Position numbers and translations under genes: made by a program. Of a DNA stretch of 45,349 nucleotides, positions 1 to 9,276 are shown in pieces. Source of the DNA: Thermoplasmata archaeon (lineage in GTDB: Archaea > Thermoplasmatota > Thermoplasmata > Halarchaeoplasmatales > Halarchaeoplasmataceae); NCBI GenBank assembly GCA_019594025.1, contig JAFDUB010000002.1, forward strand, positions 1 through 45,349, in the 5' to 3' direction. The notes beneath the pieces are model-generated. The model made no database searches. It saw nothing but the letters and a program-made list of their open reading frames with translations, and was not told the origin of the DNA. Within the stretch, counting starts at the first letter, position 1; each line of letters begins with the position of its first letter.

Positions 1-147
1 ATCGGTTTTGTAGCTAAAGGGTTGAACCGCAGGTTCATGAGAAAAATACGGAGTATTTTGCGAGCGTTTAGAATTACGATGTATGAGTAATTCCGAACTG
101 AACCCCGCCCCCGACATCGGTTTTGTAGCTAAAGGGTTGAACCGCAG
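1..147. repeat. Pair of 32-bp direct repeats
   Basis: Positions 1-32 and 116-147 are identical over 32 bp and are separated by 83 bp. Each copy carries a small inverted repeat at its ends (CGGTT at 3-7 with AACCG at 25-29 in the first copy). The 83-bp interval contains a separate perfect hairpin, AAAATAC/GTATTTT at 43-49 and 53-59. The first copy touches the window edge, so a longer array to the left is possible. The 83-bp interval is much longer than normal CRISPR spacers and I find no third copy inside it, so I do not call it CRISPR. Confidence 0.75.
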
Positions 148-199
148 ATTGAAAAAAGACGTTACTAATATACAATATATAATAGAGGGGTACAGGAAA

Positions 200-1660
200 C
201 TAACATTTCTTTATATCTACTTTTGATCCGTCCGGGTCATAGATTATGACTTTTGCTGGATCAGGGTGTATGTCGCGCATTTTTTGGTAGTCGGTTTGGT
301 CCTGCCATGTAGATGCGTTGATGAGTAATGTGCCGTGATATTGTGTCACTTCAGTTTTGTGCATGTGCCCGGTTACGAAGATATCCGGCACTTCTTCGAT
401 TACAAGTAAATCCTCTTTTTCCGGAGCAACAGGTGTCTTTTTACCATAGACAGGTACTAGATGCCTTCTTTCCAACATCTCTTTCATAGCAGAACATGGA
501 TAATCAGAACTTACCTGAGGCAGCATGTCTGACAGGTCGTTTATGCTTCCTCCATGATAAGCGAGAATTCGTATATCGCCTATATGTATGAGAGAGGGGT
601 TACCGGAAAAAATTACGTTGCCGGGGAACAATGCCTGGACATCGTCTGGTAGCGAAGGCTGAGGTTCCATGTTACGAACTATGTCGTGATTACCGGGTAT
701 CGCTATTATATTAATTCGATCTGGAATCCGTTCCAGCATTTTTCCCAAGATACGGTATTGTTCGTAAACATCTTTGATCTCCAATTCGTCTTCCTGATTT
801 GGATATATACCTATACCGTCTATTAGGTCCCCAGCGATTATCAGGTATTTGATATCGCGAACTGTTCTATCATTTGACTCCATCCACGATAGAAAACGCT
901 CCCATTTATCCTTCAAGAAAGTAGTACTTCCGATGTGAATATCTCCTATAAAGGCAATCTTTCCATCAACTTCCTTTTTTCTGTTATTTCCATTTCTAGG
1001 AACGCTGGGCCGTATGATATCTTCTATTGAAAAGGTGGTGTCAAATTTGTCCTTTTTACCCCAAACATGTCCGATCGCGATGACGACTTCGTCCTCTAAA
1101 ATGTCTTTGTTGAAGGCTTTACTATCGGATGATATAAAACCTTTCATTTTGCCGGTAGGATCCTCTAGCGTAAGGAATTTATTACCGTTTGAGGACGTGT
1201 TGATATCTCCAACCATTGTTATCATACGTGCTTGACCCTTTCTTTTTTTCACGCTACGAATATTCATTACTCCCTTTGCTTCTCTCCGTTTACCTAGTAT
1301 AGTTTTTAACTTGTGATACCTGTTTAGAAAATAATTGGTAAAATCTTCCAGCTCACCGGTACAAGTTGAATTACCGGTTATATCTAGATCAATTCTTATT
1401 TCACTTACCGCAGGAGGATAAGAACCGACCTTTTTTTCACTCTTTTCATTGGAAGAATTTTCCGATGGTTCCACAAAGGATTCCAAGGAATCACGACCAA
1501 CTGGAAAGGGTAGTTTTTTTGAGCTTTTTACCATTTTACGAACTAAAGAAACTGGGTCCTCTACTGAATCTAAATATTCCCAAGCACCAGGTGAGAGCAA
1601 TGTATTCTTCTCTGCGAATTCTTTTAGAATGGTCTCGCGCATCCCAATCGAATCTACCAT
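200..1660 (-). CDS. polB: DNA polymerase D small (exonuclease) subunit DP1
   Basis: This is the small subunit of the archaeal replicative polymerase D, a 3'-5' proofreading exonuclease of the Mre11-like calcineurin phosphoesterase fold that works with the large subunit DP2. The 486-residue protein has an N-terminal helical region, a polar linker around residues 60-85, an OB-fold around 130-215, and a phosphoesterase domain from about 233. Metal-binding motifs are intact: GDIHIG at 239-244, GDLIDG at 277-282, GNHD at 323-326, YHGG at 368-371 and GHMH at 431-434. Length is normal for the family. The start at 1660 fits an A/T-rich TATA-like element centred 26 nt upstream, implying a leaderless mRNA; Met7 is a less likely alternative. 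It is divergent from the CARDB protein. DP2 is not in the window. Confidence 0.96.
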   Translation of the reverse strand: MVDSIGMRETILKEFAEKNTLLSPGAWEYLDSVEDPVSLVRKMVKSSKKLPFPVGRDSLESFVEPSENSSNEKSEKKVGSYPPAVSEIRIDLDITGNSTCTGELEDFTNYFLNRYHKLKTILGKRREAKGVMNIRSVKKRKGQARMITMVGDINTSSNGNKFLTLEDPTGKMKGFISSDSKAFNKDILEDEVVIAIGHVWGKKDKFDTTFSIEDIIRPSVPRNGNNRKKEVDGKIAFIGDIHIGSTTFLKDKWERFLSWMESNDRTVRDIKYLIIAGDLIDGIGIYPNQEDELEIKDVYEQYRILGKMLERIPDRINIIAIPGNHDIVRNMEPQPSLPDDVQALFPGNVIFSGNPSLIHIGDIRILAYHGGSINDLSDMLPQVSSDYPCSAMKEMLERRHLVPVYGKKTPVAPEKEDLLVIEEVPDIFVTGHMHKTEVTQYHGTLLINASTWQDQTDYQKMRDIHPDPAKVIIYDPDGSKVDIKKC

Positions 1661-1680
1661 GGAAGATGAGGTATTAATTA

Positions 1681-1690
1681 CTTTTTAATT
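1681..1690 (-). promoter_or_regulatory. TATA-like element for DP1
   Basis: On the minus strand this reads AATTAAAAAG. Its centre lies about 26 nt upstream of the DP1 start codon, the usual archaeal TATA-to-start distance, so the transcript would be leaderless. Inferred from position and composition only. Confidence 0.4.
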
Positions 1691-1807
1691 AGAGTCTTAG
1701 CATATCAAAATAGATTTAGGAGTACACGAATTGATTCAAAGGGGCAAAATACTTTATACTGTCGAGAATATTACATTGGCAAATTATAGAATGATAAATG
1801 TTCCAAC

Positions 1808-1812
1808 GGTGA
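1808..1812 (+). promoter_or_regulatory. Shine-Dalgarno site that decides the CARDB protein start
   Basis: GGTGA, complementary to the 16S 3' end, lies 5 nt before ATG 1818. That ATG begins a compact charged n-region followed by a hydrophobic signal sequence, so it is preferred over ATG 1791 and TTG 1731. TATA-like sequences lie at 1753-1758 and 1784-1790. Confidence 0.5.
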
Positions 1813-1817
1813 CCTAT

Positions 1818-4800
1818 ATGACAAACCGCAGAAGCGTACCTATATGCAAGATTTTTGGGCTAGTAATCGTAACCATGCTTTTACTGGGTGTAGTAACACC
1901 CAGTATATTGTCGACTGGAGGAAGCGATTTAGAGATGGAATCATCCTCCCCGGATGATTTCTTTCCTTCCGATATAATCGGAGATACATGGTATATTGAT
2001 GAAAACGAAACTTTAGAGGGGTCTGTAGACAGGAATATATTCTCTCTAGATGCCAACATCCAGATAAATTCAACTGGTACATTATTTATCAAAGACGCCA
2101 GCTTGATACTGTTGATAGATGGATATCATCCATGGAGAATAACCGTAATGGGTGGAGGAGACTTGGTGCTTCTCAACGGTACAATCAGTACATCGTTAAG
2201 GGACGATACTCTCTTGAGACCGTTCTTGAAGACCAATATAACCGCATATCAAGACTCATCCATAACACTGCTTCAAAACTCTTCTTTCAAATTCCCAGGT
2301 TGGGTTTACCTTGAAGGTGCCACCTTAACCATGAGGGAATCTAGTTTTGACCCGTTGGAATATGTACCTGATTTTGATTATACATGGGGTGTGTCCGATA
2401 AGAGTTTGGGTATCGAGGATAACAACGATTGCCCCCGGTTGATTGCCAATGAGGGATCACACGTTCTGATGGAATCTTCACAAATCAACAATCAGTATAC
2501 AAATCTTAATTTAGGCAGTATGTTTTGGGAACCTGAAGAAATAACTGGGGACTATGATATTACTCCTGAAGGAGATTATATTATAGAGCCTCAAGGAAAT
2601 ATACAGGTGGACGTTTGGGAATTGATCAATCAAAAATTCCCGGCACCAGATATCTACCCTTATCTCAACCCCTTTGATAGGGTAAGTGCGTTATACCTTC
2701 AGGTTGTTTATCGCACCGGAGCGAATTACACGACTAATGACGGCGTGTATTACGAGACCCCATATGAGGTAAAAGAGGCCTTCACTCTTGAAAACCAAGG
2801 TGCGTTCAGCCCCGAGGGAGATAATATATACGAAACAAGCATAAATCAGTTTGGTTTCGATGAAGATAGGTTCATCAAAAATCTCACTGTTACTTTGTCC
2901 AATTCGGAAGATTCTGGCGAAACTGATACAGAGATATACATTAGAACTATTCAATTATATTCCGCCTTCGACAACGATATACACATATGGGATTCAACAA
3001 TGACTGTTATAGATAGCGTTGTAGATATTGACTTTAATCCCAGCGATGTTGACCCACGTCCAGGTGTGACACAGCCTACCGATGATGCCACTTGGATGGC
3101 AAACGCGAATCAAAATCATCGAGTAATTAGATTGCTAAGCGATTCGCATCTCAGAGGTTATGGATTACAACCTACCGATGTTGACCCTCAACCCGACGGT
3201 GATCCTATAGTGGTAACAGATGAGTCGTCAAAGGTTGAAATTTACCGATGGGCTACCATCACACCAAGGGACAAAACCGGTACCCCTATTTCAGGAGTTC
3301 TTCTTAACTACACCAGAGGAGTGGATACTTACAACAACCCGGCTAACAATCTAGAGGCTTGGGATTACCTAAATAGGACCTATAACGTAATATACGATAC
3401 CGCCACAGGGCATTATGTTACAGATGAAAGAGGTGAAACGGTAATGTTTCTATTGAGTGATAACATCACTCATCCAAATGATTGGCCAAACAGTGAGTTC
3501 ACTGGCGAATACAAGCTGAGAGCACTTTATGAAGACGAGGAAGGTGGTGTGGATAAGAACGTCACCGAACGCTCCATAAGCCTACCGGCATTCCCCAACC
3601 TTAAGGAAGAAGCAAATCATATTGAGTTGGATATGGAATTTGACATGGAGATACCACATCCTGACCTTGCGATAGAGGAAGACGACATAGTTTTCCTGGT
3701 TGAAGGGCATGAGGTGAGCTACGTAACCGTTGGAACCAATGTGACAATACAGGTTACCGTTCATAACATAGGAACACTGGAAGCTAACGACATATTGGTA
3801 CACTACTACAAACCAGGAGAAGGACCGGATGATGTCTTGCCACCAGACCTAACGCTAATAGGGAGCTCAACTATAGATAATATACAGGAAGGAGAATCGG
3901 AGGATACGAGTGTTATATGGGCACCAGAGAGTTTCGGTTCCAAAGAGATATACGTTCACGTAGATCCTCATGGAGACATAATCGAACTCAACGAAACAAA
4001 CAATATTGCATCTAAGGTTTTAACGGTGGGAGAAAAAGCCAACCTGGTAGTCGATGAGATATTCTTTGACCCGTCAGCAGAGGTTATAAACGGAACCGAC
4101 GTATACATCGCGGCAGAAGTTGCCAACATAGGTGGTACCGATGTTTACGATGTCAACGTTTCCTTTTATCATGATACGGAATACATCGATACTAGGATAA
4201 TCGATCACCTACCGGGAAATATGACATTCATGATGACGGAACCCATACATTGGGACTATCCCGGACCGGGTGAATACGATATCACCGTGATAATAGACCC
4301 GAACGAGGAGCAAGATGAACAGGATCGGGAAAATAACGAGTTAACAAGAACCATCAACATATTAACTGAACCTGACCTCCTACCGGAGGATTTTTACCTT
4401 AGTCACGAAGAGATATACGACGGAGAAGTACTTACCATAGCAACGAAGGTCAGGAATCAAGGAGAATGGCCCTCTCAGGAAACTGGTGTTACGTTCTACG
4501 TAGATTGGGGTACCGAAACGGAAAATCTCATTGGAACCGTCTATGTTCCTGCTGTTGGAGCTGGTATGGTTTCTGACGAGCTTTCCATCGAATGGGAAGC
4601 TAAACTTATAGAATCTGAGCTTAGTGAGTTCCGAACCATTACGGTGATAGTCAACGAGCCACCTCTTGAGGATAGAGAAGTGATACGGGAAAATAATTAC
4701 GCCAACCAAACGGTAGAAATTCTGAATCCAGCTCACCTTTCCGTGATGCCGGAAGATATTACCTTCTCCACCGAGCTCTCACAAGTGAATCAACCTATGG

Positions 4801-7700
4801 AGATCTTTGCAGAAGTTTATAACACCGGCGGTGAAGACGTAGAGGTAACCGTGCGCTTCTTTGTAGGCGAAACCGTTATCGGGGACGATGTCATCAACGT
4901 TGTCTCACAGGGGAGCTCCACCGCTGTAATGCCATGGACCCCAACCACAAGAGGGAATCATGAGATTACTGTGATAGTTGATCCTGATGAAGAGGTACAC
5001 GAAGTTGACCGACGTTTCAACGAGGCGACCGTAATCAAACCTATATTTAGTGAAAATTACGAGTACGACCTAATAGTCAACGATGATAACACACCTGTTA
5101 CCCGTGGAGAATACAAATCTCCAGGTTTTGTCGTTGTCGAAGAAGGAGGAGAACTCTTTGTGCGTGGTGATCGCGAGCGTGTAGCCTTCGATATGACTCA
5201 GACCAGAGATAACCAATTCAGTATTATAGTACGAGATCAAGGTAGACTGGTCATAGATAATGCTATGATATTCTCAGAGTATCATTTATCTATACTAGTA
5301 ATGGGCTCAGGATCTGTCGAGATAGTTAACAGCAGTATAACATATGAGATGGTAAAGATAGATGCACAGGACAGTGCCAATGTACACGTTCAAGGTTCAA
5401 GTATTCGAGGAGCTGTATCCATGGTTTCAGGGAGTCTGAATACCTTCAGCAGCGAATTTACCTCTACCGATATACACATCAGTCCGGATGAAATACATGC
5501 CGTGAACACTACCTTCGAGGGCAACCTAGACGATTTCCATAACACTGTCGGTTCACTAACGGCGGTTGAAACCGGTGCTATAGGGATGACAGGAGATTCA
5601 TCTATTGAGATACTCAGGTGGTTAGAGATAAAAACAGTAAGTAACAGCAGTATACCTGTCGGGGGTACTGTTGTTAGTATATCTAGCCTGATTACCGATT
5701 ACACTGTTACAGGTACCTCCAACCCGGAGGGAGTAGTTTACCTAGCTGCTTTAACGGATATATTGACTCCTGATGAAACAACTTTTGTAGGGAACTACGA
5801 AATTACCGCCCACTACGCTGAAAACGTAGAAAACTACACCTATGGACCTGAACAGATCGCTTTACCCAACTACCCCTCCCCGCAGCATGTCATTGAGATT
5901 ACATTAAGATTCGAGGATTTAAGGATACCTGATTTAGCTGTTTTTGACGGGGAGTTCCAATCCAACATTACAGCGGTTACGGCAGGAAGAAGAGTGAGGT
6001 TCACAGTTACAGTACATAACCTAGGGATGGCGGATGCGGAAGATGTCAACGTGCGATTTTATCTTATAGGTGAAGATGAGGACGAACTCATAGGCACGTA
6101 CAACATAAACAGAATCTCTAGTATGGAAAACCAAACAGCAACAATTCAGTGGACAGCGACCATGACCGACGAGGATATCAGAGAGGAGATAAAACAGGTA
6201 AGAGTATGGGTCGATCCTGATGTACTTCCCTTAACTGATCCGAACCTAGGTAACAATGAAGCTTTTACACAGATAACAATAAGGTCGCCACCAAGACCTG
6301 AATTCGATCTAACGGATATCATAATTAGGGCCGAGGGAAGACCTATAGAAGATGACACTGTACTGGAAAGGGACGATTTAGACATCAGCGTGCACATAAT
6401 CAACCTCGGTGGAACGATTCTGAGAAATGCCAGTATAGAATTCGACTTCGACCATGACGGCTTCATTGCTAGAAACGTTACAGACATGCCTGTTGACCAT
6501 GTTTTGAATGTTACAGAAACGTGGACTATTGATGTGACTGGAGAAGTCACTATTAGTGTTACTATAAACACAACGTACGACAACATGGTCCTAACCCGAA
6601 CTATATTTGTAGAGGAAATGGCCATGCGCTTTTTGGATGTATCAGTACCTCTCGAAGCTAAAGATATGGGTGAAACCATAACCATTTTAGGGGACCTGGT
6701 AAGAGATATCGATGATAAACCTCTCAGAGGCATGACAGTCTTTGCATACCTTATAGATGAAAACGGCAACGTAGTTGCACAAGGTGAGGAAATAACCGGA
6801 GAGGATGGTTCCTTCCTCATCTCCTTGGTCACACCGGATAGAGGTGGAGATTACAGAGTAAGGCTCACACCGGACCACCCGAGAGGCGAAGAAGCAGAAT
6901 ACACATCTCATAGCTTCGAAGTTATTGACCCAGCCGAGGGTATACCTTTGTGGATGATAGCACTAATAATAATTATCGTCGTAGCGGGTAGTCTGGTAGG
7001 TATGATCCTGTACCTGAAATACAAAGGAGAAGGAGAATGGGTGGAATGCGGCGAATGTGGTTCTACCATACCAGCCGAGTCCAATAATTGTCCGAAGTGC
7101 GGCACTGTGTTCGAGATGGATACAGTCAAGTGCAGTGAATGCGGTGAATGGATATCTGCAGATACTCCTGAATGTCCACACTGCGGAGTAGTATTCATCA
7201 CCACCGGAGAGGAAGTCGAGGATTACAGTGAATCCATGAGAAAACAGTACGCAAAATATGTGAAGAAGAACAGAAGATGGGCAGAAAAAGATCTTGGCAA
7301 ACGTTTAACCAGAGAGGAGTTCTTGGGATGGTGGAAAGAGCAGCCCAGCTATCTAACCTTCGACGAGTGGCTTGAGCAGGAAGAAGCACGAAGAAAGAAA
7401 GGCGGAGTCGAGTGTCCACAGTGTGGAGCGTTGAACAGCGTAGACGATGCCCTTTGTCAGAAATGTGGTACAACTTTAGTGCAATTTACACCCAGCAGGA
7501 AGATGGCCGCAGAGCCCGATGAAGATATCCAGCTTCTTGATCTCGACGACATTGAGAAGATGGGGGATGAAGAAGAGCCAGAAGAGGAACCGGAAGAAGA
7601 GGAACCTCCAAAACGGGTCGGCAAAACGGTTAAGAAACGACCGAAGAGGGTGGCCAAAAAGGTGAAAAAGAAGGTAGTCAATAAGCCTGAAGAAGAATAA
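1818..7700 (+). CDS. Giant membrane-anchored CARDB-repeat surface protein with cytoplasmic zinc ribbons
   Basis: Function is not known. From ATG 1818 the protein has about 1960 residues. It starts with a signal peptide (residues 1 to about 35), then a long extracellular part rich in N-x-S/T sequons. About six CARDB-like domains (x-N-x-G-x core) are encoded near nt 3655-4030, 4039-4360, 4370-4715, 4727-5040, 5927-6270 and 6296-6620. A beta-helix-like stretch lies near 5040-5600 and an Ig/Big-like domain near 6632-6900. One transmembrane helix sits at about 6945-7025. The cytoplasmic tail has three CxxC...CxxC zinc ribbons (about 7045-7110, 7130-7190, 7410-7470), a charged helical linker between the second and third, an acidic run and a Lys/Arg-rich end. 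Topology follows from the signal peptide and anchor. A structural or adhesive surface role with an intracellular link is inference. Confidence 0.85.
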   Translation: MTNRRSVPICKIFGLVIVTMLLLGVVTPSILSTGGSDLEMESSSPDDFFPSDIIGDTWYIDENETLEGSVDRNIFSLDANIQINSTGTLFIKDASLILLIDGYHPWRITVMGGGDLVLLNGTISTSLRDDTLLRPFLKTNITAYQDSSITLLQNSSFKFPGWVYLEGATLTMRESSFDPLEYVPDFDYTWGVSDKSLGIEDNNDCPRLIANEGSHVLMESSQINNQYTNLNLGSMFWEPEEITGDYDITPEGDYIIEPQGNIQVDVWELINQKFPAPDIYPYLNPFDRVSALYLQVVYRTGANYTTNDGVYYETPYEVKEAFTLENQGAFSPEGDNIYETSINQFGFDEDRFIKNLTVTLSNSEDSGETDTEIYIRTIQLYSAFDNDIHIWDSTMTVIDSVVDIDFNPSDVDPRPGVTQPTDDATWMANANQNHRVIRLLSDSHLRGYGLQPTDVDPQPDGDPIVVTDESSKVEIYRWATITPRDKTGTPISGVLLNYTRGVDTYNNPANNLEAWDYLNRTYNVIYDTATGHYVTDERGETVMFLLSDNITHPNDWPNSEFTGEYKLRALYEDEEGGVDKNVTERSISLPAFPNLKEEANHIELDMEFDMEIPHPDLAIEEDDIVFLVEGHEVSYVTVGTNVTIQVTVHNIGTLEANDILVHYYKPGEGPDDVLPPDLTLIGSSTIDNIQEGESEDTSVIWAPESFGSKEIYVHVDPHGDIIELNETNNIASKVLTVGEKANLVVDEIFFDPSAEVINGTDVYIAAEVANIGGTDVYDVNVSFYHDTEYIDTRIIDHLPGNMTFMMTEPIHWDYPGPGEYDITVIIDPNEEQDEQDRENNELTRTINILTEPDLLPEDFYLSHEEIYDGEVLTIATKVRNQGEWPSQETGVTFYVDWGTETENLIGTVYVPAVGAGMVSDELSIEWEAKLIESELSEFRTITVIVNEPPLEDREVIRENNYANQTVEILNPAHLSVMPEDITFSTELSQVNQPMEIFAEVYNTGGEDVEVTVRFFVGETVIGDDVINVVSQGSSTAVMPWTPTTRGNHEITVIVDPDEEVHEVDRRFNEATVIKPIFSENYEYDLIVNDDNTPVTRGEYKSPGFVVVEEGGELFVRGDRERVAFDMTQTRDNQFSIIVRDQGRLVIDNAMIFSEYHLSILVMGSGSVEIVNSSITYEMVKIDAQDSANVHVQGSSIRGAVSMVSGSLNTFSSEFTSTDIHISPDEIHAVNTTFEGNLDDFHNTVGSLTAVETGAIGMTGDSSIEILRWLEIKTVSNSSIPVGGTVVSISSLITDYTVTGTSNPEGVVYLAALTDILTPDETTFVGNYEITAHYAENVENYTYGPEQIALPNYPSPQHVIEITLRFEDLRIPDLAVFDGEFQSNITAVTAGRRVRFTVTVHNLGMADAEDVNVRFYLIGEDEDELIGTYNINRISSMENQTATIQWTATMTDEDIREEIKQVRVWVDPDVLPLTDPNLGNNEAFTQITIRSPPRPEFDLTDIIIRAEGRPIEDDTVLERDDLDISVHIINLGGTILRNASIEFDFDHDGFIARNVTDMPVDHVLNVTETWTIDVTGEVTISVTINTTYDNMVLTRTIFVEEMAMRFLDVSVPLEAKDMGETITILGDLVRDIDDKPLRGMTVFAYLIDENGNVVAQGEEITGEDGSFLISLVTPDRGGDYRVRLTPDHPRGEEAEYTSHSFEVIDPAEGIPLWMIALIIIIVVAGSLVGMILYLKYKGEGEWVECGECGSTIPAESNNCPKCGTVFEMDTVKCSECGEWISADTPECPHCGVVFITTGEEVEDYSESMRKQYAKYVKKNRRWAEKDLGKRLTREEFLGWWKEQPSYLTFDEWLEQEEARRKKGGVECPQCGALNSVDDALCQKCGTTLVQFTPSRKMAAEPDEDIQLLDLDDIEKMGDEEEPEEEPEEEEPPKRVGKTVKKRPKRVAKKVKKKVVNKPEEE

Positions 7701-7716
7701 AACCCCTTCCATACCC

Positions 7717-7730
7717 TTTTTTATTTTTTT
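7717..7730 (+). terminator. T-rich terminator after the CARDB protein
   Basis: A run of T interrupted by one A begins 16 nt after the stop codon of the CARDB gene. Archaeal termination typically occurs on such U-rich stretches. Confidence 0.5.
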
Positions 7731-7750
7731 ACCTAACTTCAGTGCTAAGA

Positions 7751-7770
7751 CCCCTTCGTTCACGGAGGGG
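7751..7770 (+). repeat. Left-end hairpin of the tnpB element
   Basis: CCCCTTCG (7751-7758) and CGGAGGGG (7763-7770) form an 8-bp stem with one T-G wobble and a TTCA loop. Subterminal hairpins of this kind are recognised as single strands by IS200/IS605 TnpA. Confidence 0.6.
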
Positions 7771-7887
7771 ATACAGCACGAGTTTTCCACTTTCGGCGCA
7801 CCCCCTTTTGTAGACTTAAATAGTATCTGATGCATTCAGTATTGACCGACTTAAAGGGTATTATAGAGAATCAAAGGAATAAGATCA

Positions 7888-9031
7888 ATTAACACCTATA
7901 AATTCAAGATCAAAGAGCCAAATCAGGGTAAAGCATACAGCATGAATCAAACTGATAGACAGTATAGAAAAAGTGTTAACTTCTATCTTCATAAAATACA
8001 AGAAGAGGATGTGTGGTATATCGAGAACAAGGGTGGAAAGGATAAAACTAGGTTCCATAAAGGCAAACTTAAAAAGATTTACAGCGATGCTAGAGAACTC
8101 TTCGACCTTCCATCAGCACTCGTACAGACAGCTAGGGATTTTGCCAGGGAACAGTTCAAATCATGGAAGAATAACGATGACAACAAGCGATATCCACATT
8201 TCGACTCATTCATTGCCGTCAGGTATGATAAACGTACGATCTTTTTCAAACAGACTGATGGCCACTTCCAGTTATGGGCTAATATCGCTACTAACAACGG
8301 CAGGGTTAGAGTTCCTCTGACGAGCTGTGAGGAATACATGTCTGTACTCAAGGATGATATGGACCTATTTAAGTAGGCACATCTCATATTTGAAGACGGT
8401 GAGTTCTACCTGAACGTGATTTTTCTTCTCTGGAGATAAATTACAAGAGAAACGTAGAAGGTTCAGAGAGCTTAGAAGAGAATTAGGTAAGAAAAAGCTG
8501 TGGGGGAAACTAAGAGAGACCAAAGACCGTGAAAGCAACTATATTAAGGACATGAATCACAAAATCAGCAGGAAAACAGTTGATATAGCTGAGAAGTATG
8601 ATAATTCAGTAATCGTTATGGAGAAGCTAGAAGGGATAAGGGATAATACTGACAACTCAAAACAGCATAATTGGAAATTACACAACTGGCCGTTCGGTCA
8701 ATTACAGGAGTTCATCACCTATAAAGCTCACAATAGTTCAATTGCTGTGAGAAGAGTCCATCCAGCATATACTTCCCAAGTTTGCAGGGACTGTCTTGGT
8801 AAAACAGAGAGAGCCTCTCAAGCCAGGACAGTTTGTCAATCCTGTAAGAAGGAGTATAACGCTGACTGGCTCGGAGCCAGTAATATTGTAAGAAGATTGT
8901 TCGGCTATATGTCAAACAATCTGGGCGGCAGTGACTACTGCCCTGAACATGGTAGTGAAGAAACTAAAGGTGCCACAGGCTCCACCTTTGGTCTGACTAA
9001 AGGATTTGTGGCACAATTGCAGGTGAGCTAG
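7888..9031 (+). pseudogene. tnpB: TnpB (RuvC-like, RNA-guided nuclease) pseudogene
   Basis: TnpB of IS200/IS605 elements is an RNA-guided RuvC endonuclease. The N-terminal part can be read from about 7888 (NTYKFKIKEPN, with no ATG there; first ATG 7942) to an in-frame TAG at 8374-8376, and homology continues after it (LIFEDGEFYLNV). Reading then has to shift frame near 8415-8430 to FFSGDKLQEKRRRF and runs to 9031. The segment normally between these parts, holding the RuvC-I aspartate (GxDxG type), is missing. RuvC-II Glu survives in IVMEKLEG, the zinc finger as CRDC and CQSC, and the RuvC-III Asp in YNADWLGASN. The in-frame stop, frameshift and lost catalytic Asp show it is inactive. TAG as pyrrolysine is unlikely because several intact genes here end in TAG. 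Confidence 0.88.
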
Positions 9032-9090
9032 CCATGAACCTCGAACTTCCTAAAAGGAAGCCTCTCCATTGAGGGAGAGGAGGATGTCAC
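8900..9090 (+). ncRNA. Possible omega-RNA (reRNA) scaffold at the tnpB 3' end
   Basis: In IS200/IS605 elements the guide RNA overlaps the end of tnpB and stops at the right end, where the guide begins. Here two adjacent hairpins follow the stop codon, CTTCC/GGAAG (9046-9050 with 9056-9060) and CCTCTCC/GGAGAGG (9061-9067 with 9074-9080), followed by GGATGTCAC. The 5' end is a guess from related systems. With a dead tnpB it may be a relic. Confidence 0.35.
9061..9080 (+). repeat. Right-end hairpin of the tnpB element
   Basis: CCTCTCC at 9061-9067 pairs with GGAGAGG at 9074-9080 around a 6-nt loop, directly after the CTTCC/GGAAG hairpin. Its position 30-60 nt after the tnpB stop is typical for the right end of these elements. 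Confidence 0.6.
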
Positions 9091-9175
9091 TGTATTAGAA
9101 TATTATTTTTTGATTTTGGATGGAATCCTCTTTAAATTAAAAATATTGAATGAAGAAAGGTGCTCCTGCATACAG

Positions 9176-9276
9176 AAAAAAATGCGACCGCCCTCATTTC
9201 CTAAAATAATATGTAGACGTCTAGTTATCGACGTAAGTAGTTTACCTTTTAACAAACATATCAAGATGGGCGGTCG
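9176..9276 (-). ncRNA. Candidate structured RNA or large 3' hairpin after the pilus-like operon
   Basis: The gap 9032-9396 has no convincing gene. Inside it a perfect 9-bp inverted repeat, CGACCGCCC (9185-9193) and GGGCGGTCG (9268-9276), encloses two nested helices: ATATGT/ACATAT (9209-9214 with 9256-9261) and ACGTC/GACGT (9217-9221 with 9230-9234, 8-nt loop). On the minus strand the outer stem is followed at once by a run of seven T (9176-9182), terminator-like, so the minus strand is favoured. It could be a small RNA, or the 3' structure of the operon that ends at 9397. GC-rich arms stand out in A/T-rich surroundings. Function unknown. Confidence 0.35.

Larger units (their letters stand above)
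7741..9090 (+). mobile_element. Decayed IS200/IS605-type element carrying only tnpB
   Basis: A left-end-type hairpin (7751-7770) and a right-end-type hairpin (9061-9080, followed by GGATGTCAC ending at 9090) flank a broken tnpB. There is no tnpA transposase, as in IS1341-type elements. The element sits between the CARDB gene and the pilus-like operon. Exact ends are not certain because this family makes no target duplications or terminal inverted repeats. I place the left boundary near 7741 and the right at about 9090. Confidence 0.75.

Noticed and set aside
1..147. CRISPR array
   Set aside because: Only two identical 32-bp copies, 83 bp apart, with no third repeat between them and no cas gene in the window; kept as a direct repeat pair.
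1731..1817. Upstream TTG (1731) or ATG (1791) as start of the CARDB protein
   Set aside because: They add a stretch unlike a signal peptide n-region; ATG 1818 has a GGTGA site and directly precedes the basic and hydrophobic segments.
6146..6911. Long open frames antisense to the CARDB protein
   Set aside because: Shadow frames of a real gene: low-complexity Ser/Val-rich translation, no domains and no ribosome site.
8374..8376. In-frame TAG in tnpB read as pyrrolysine
   Set aside because: TAG is the normal stop of several intact genes here (DP1, a platform protein, znuC, Usp, the PRC-barrel gene), and the same tnpB also has a frameshift and a deletion.
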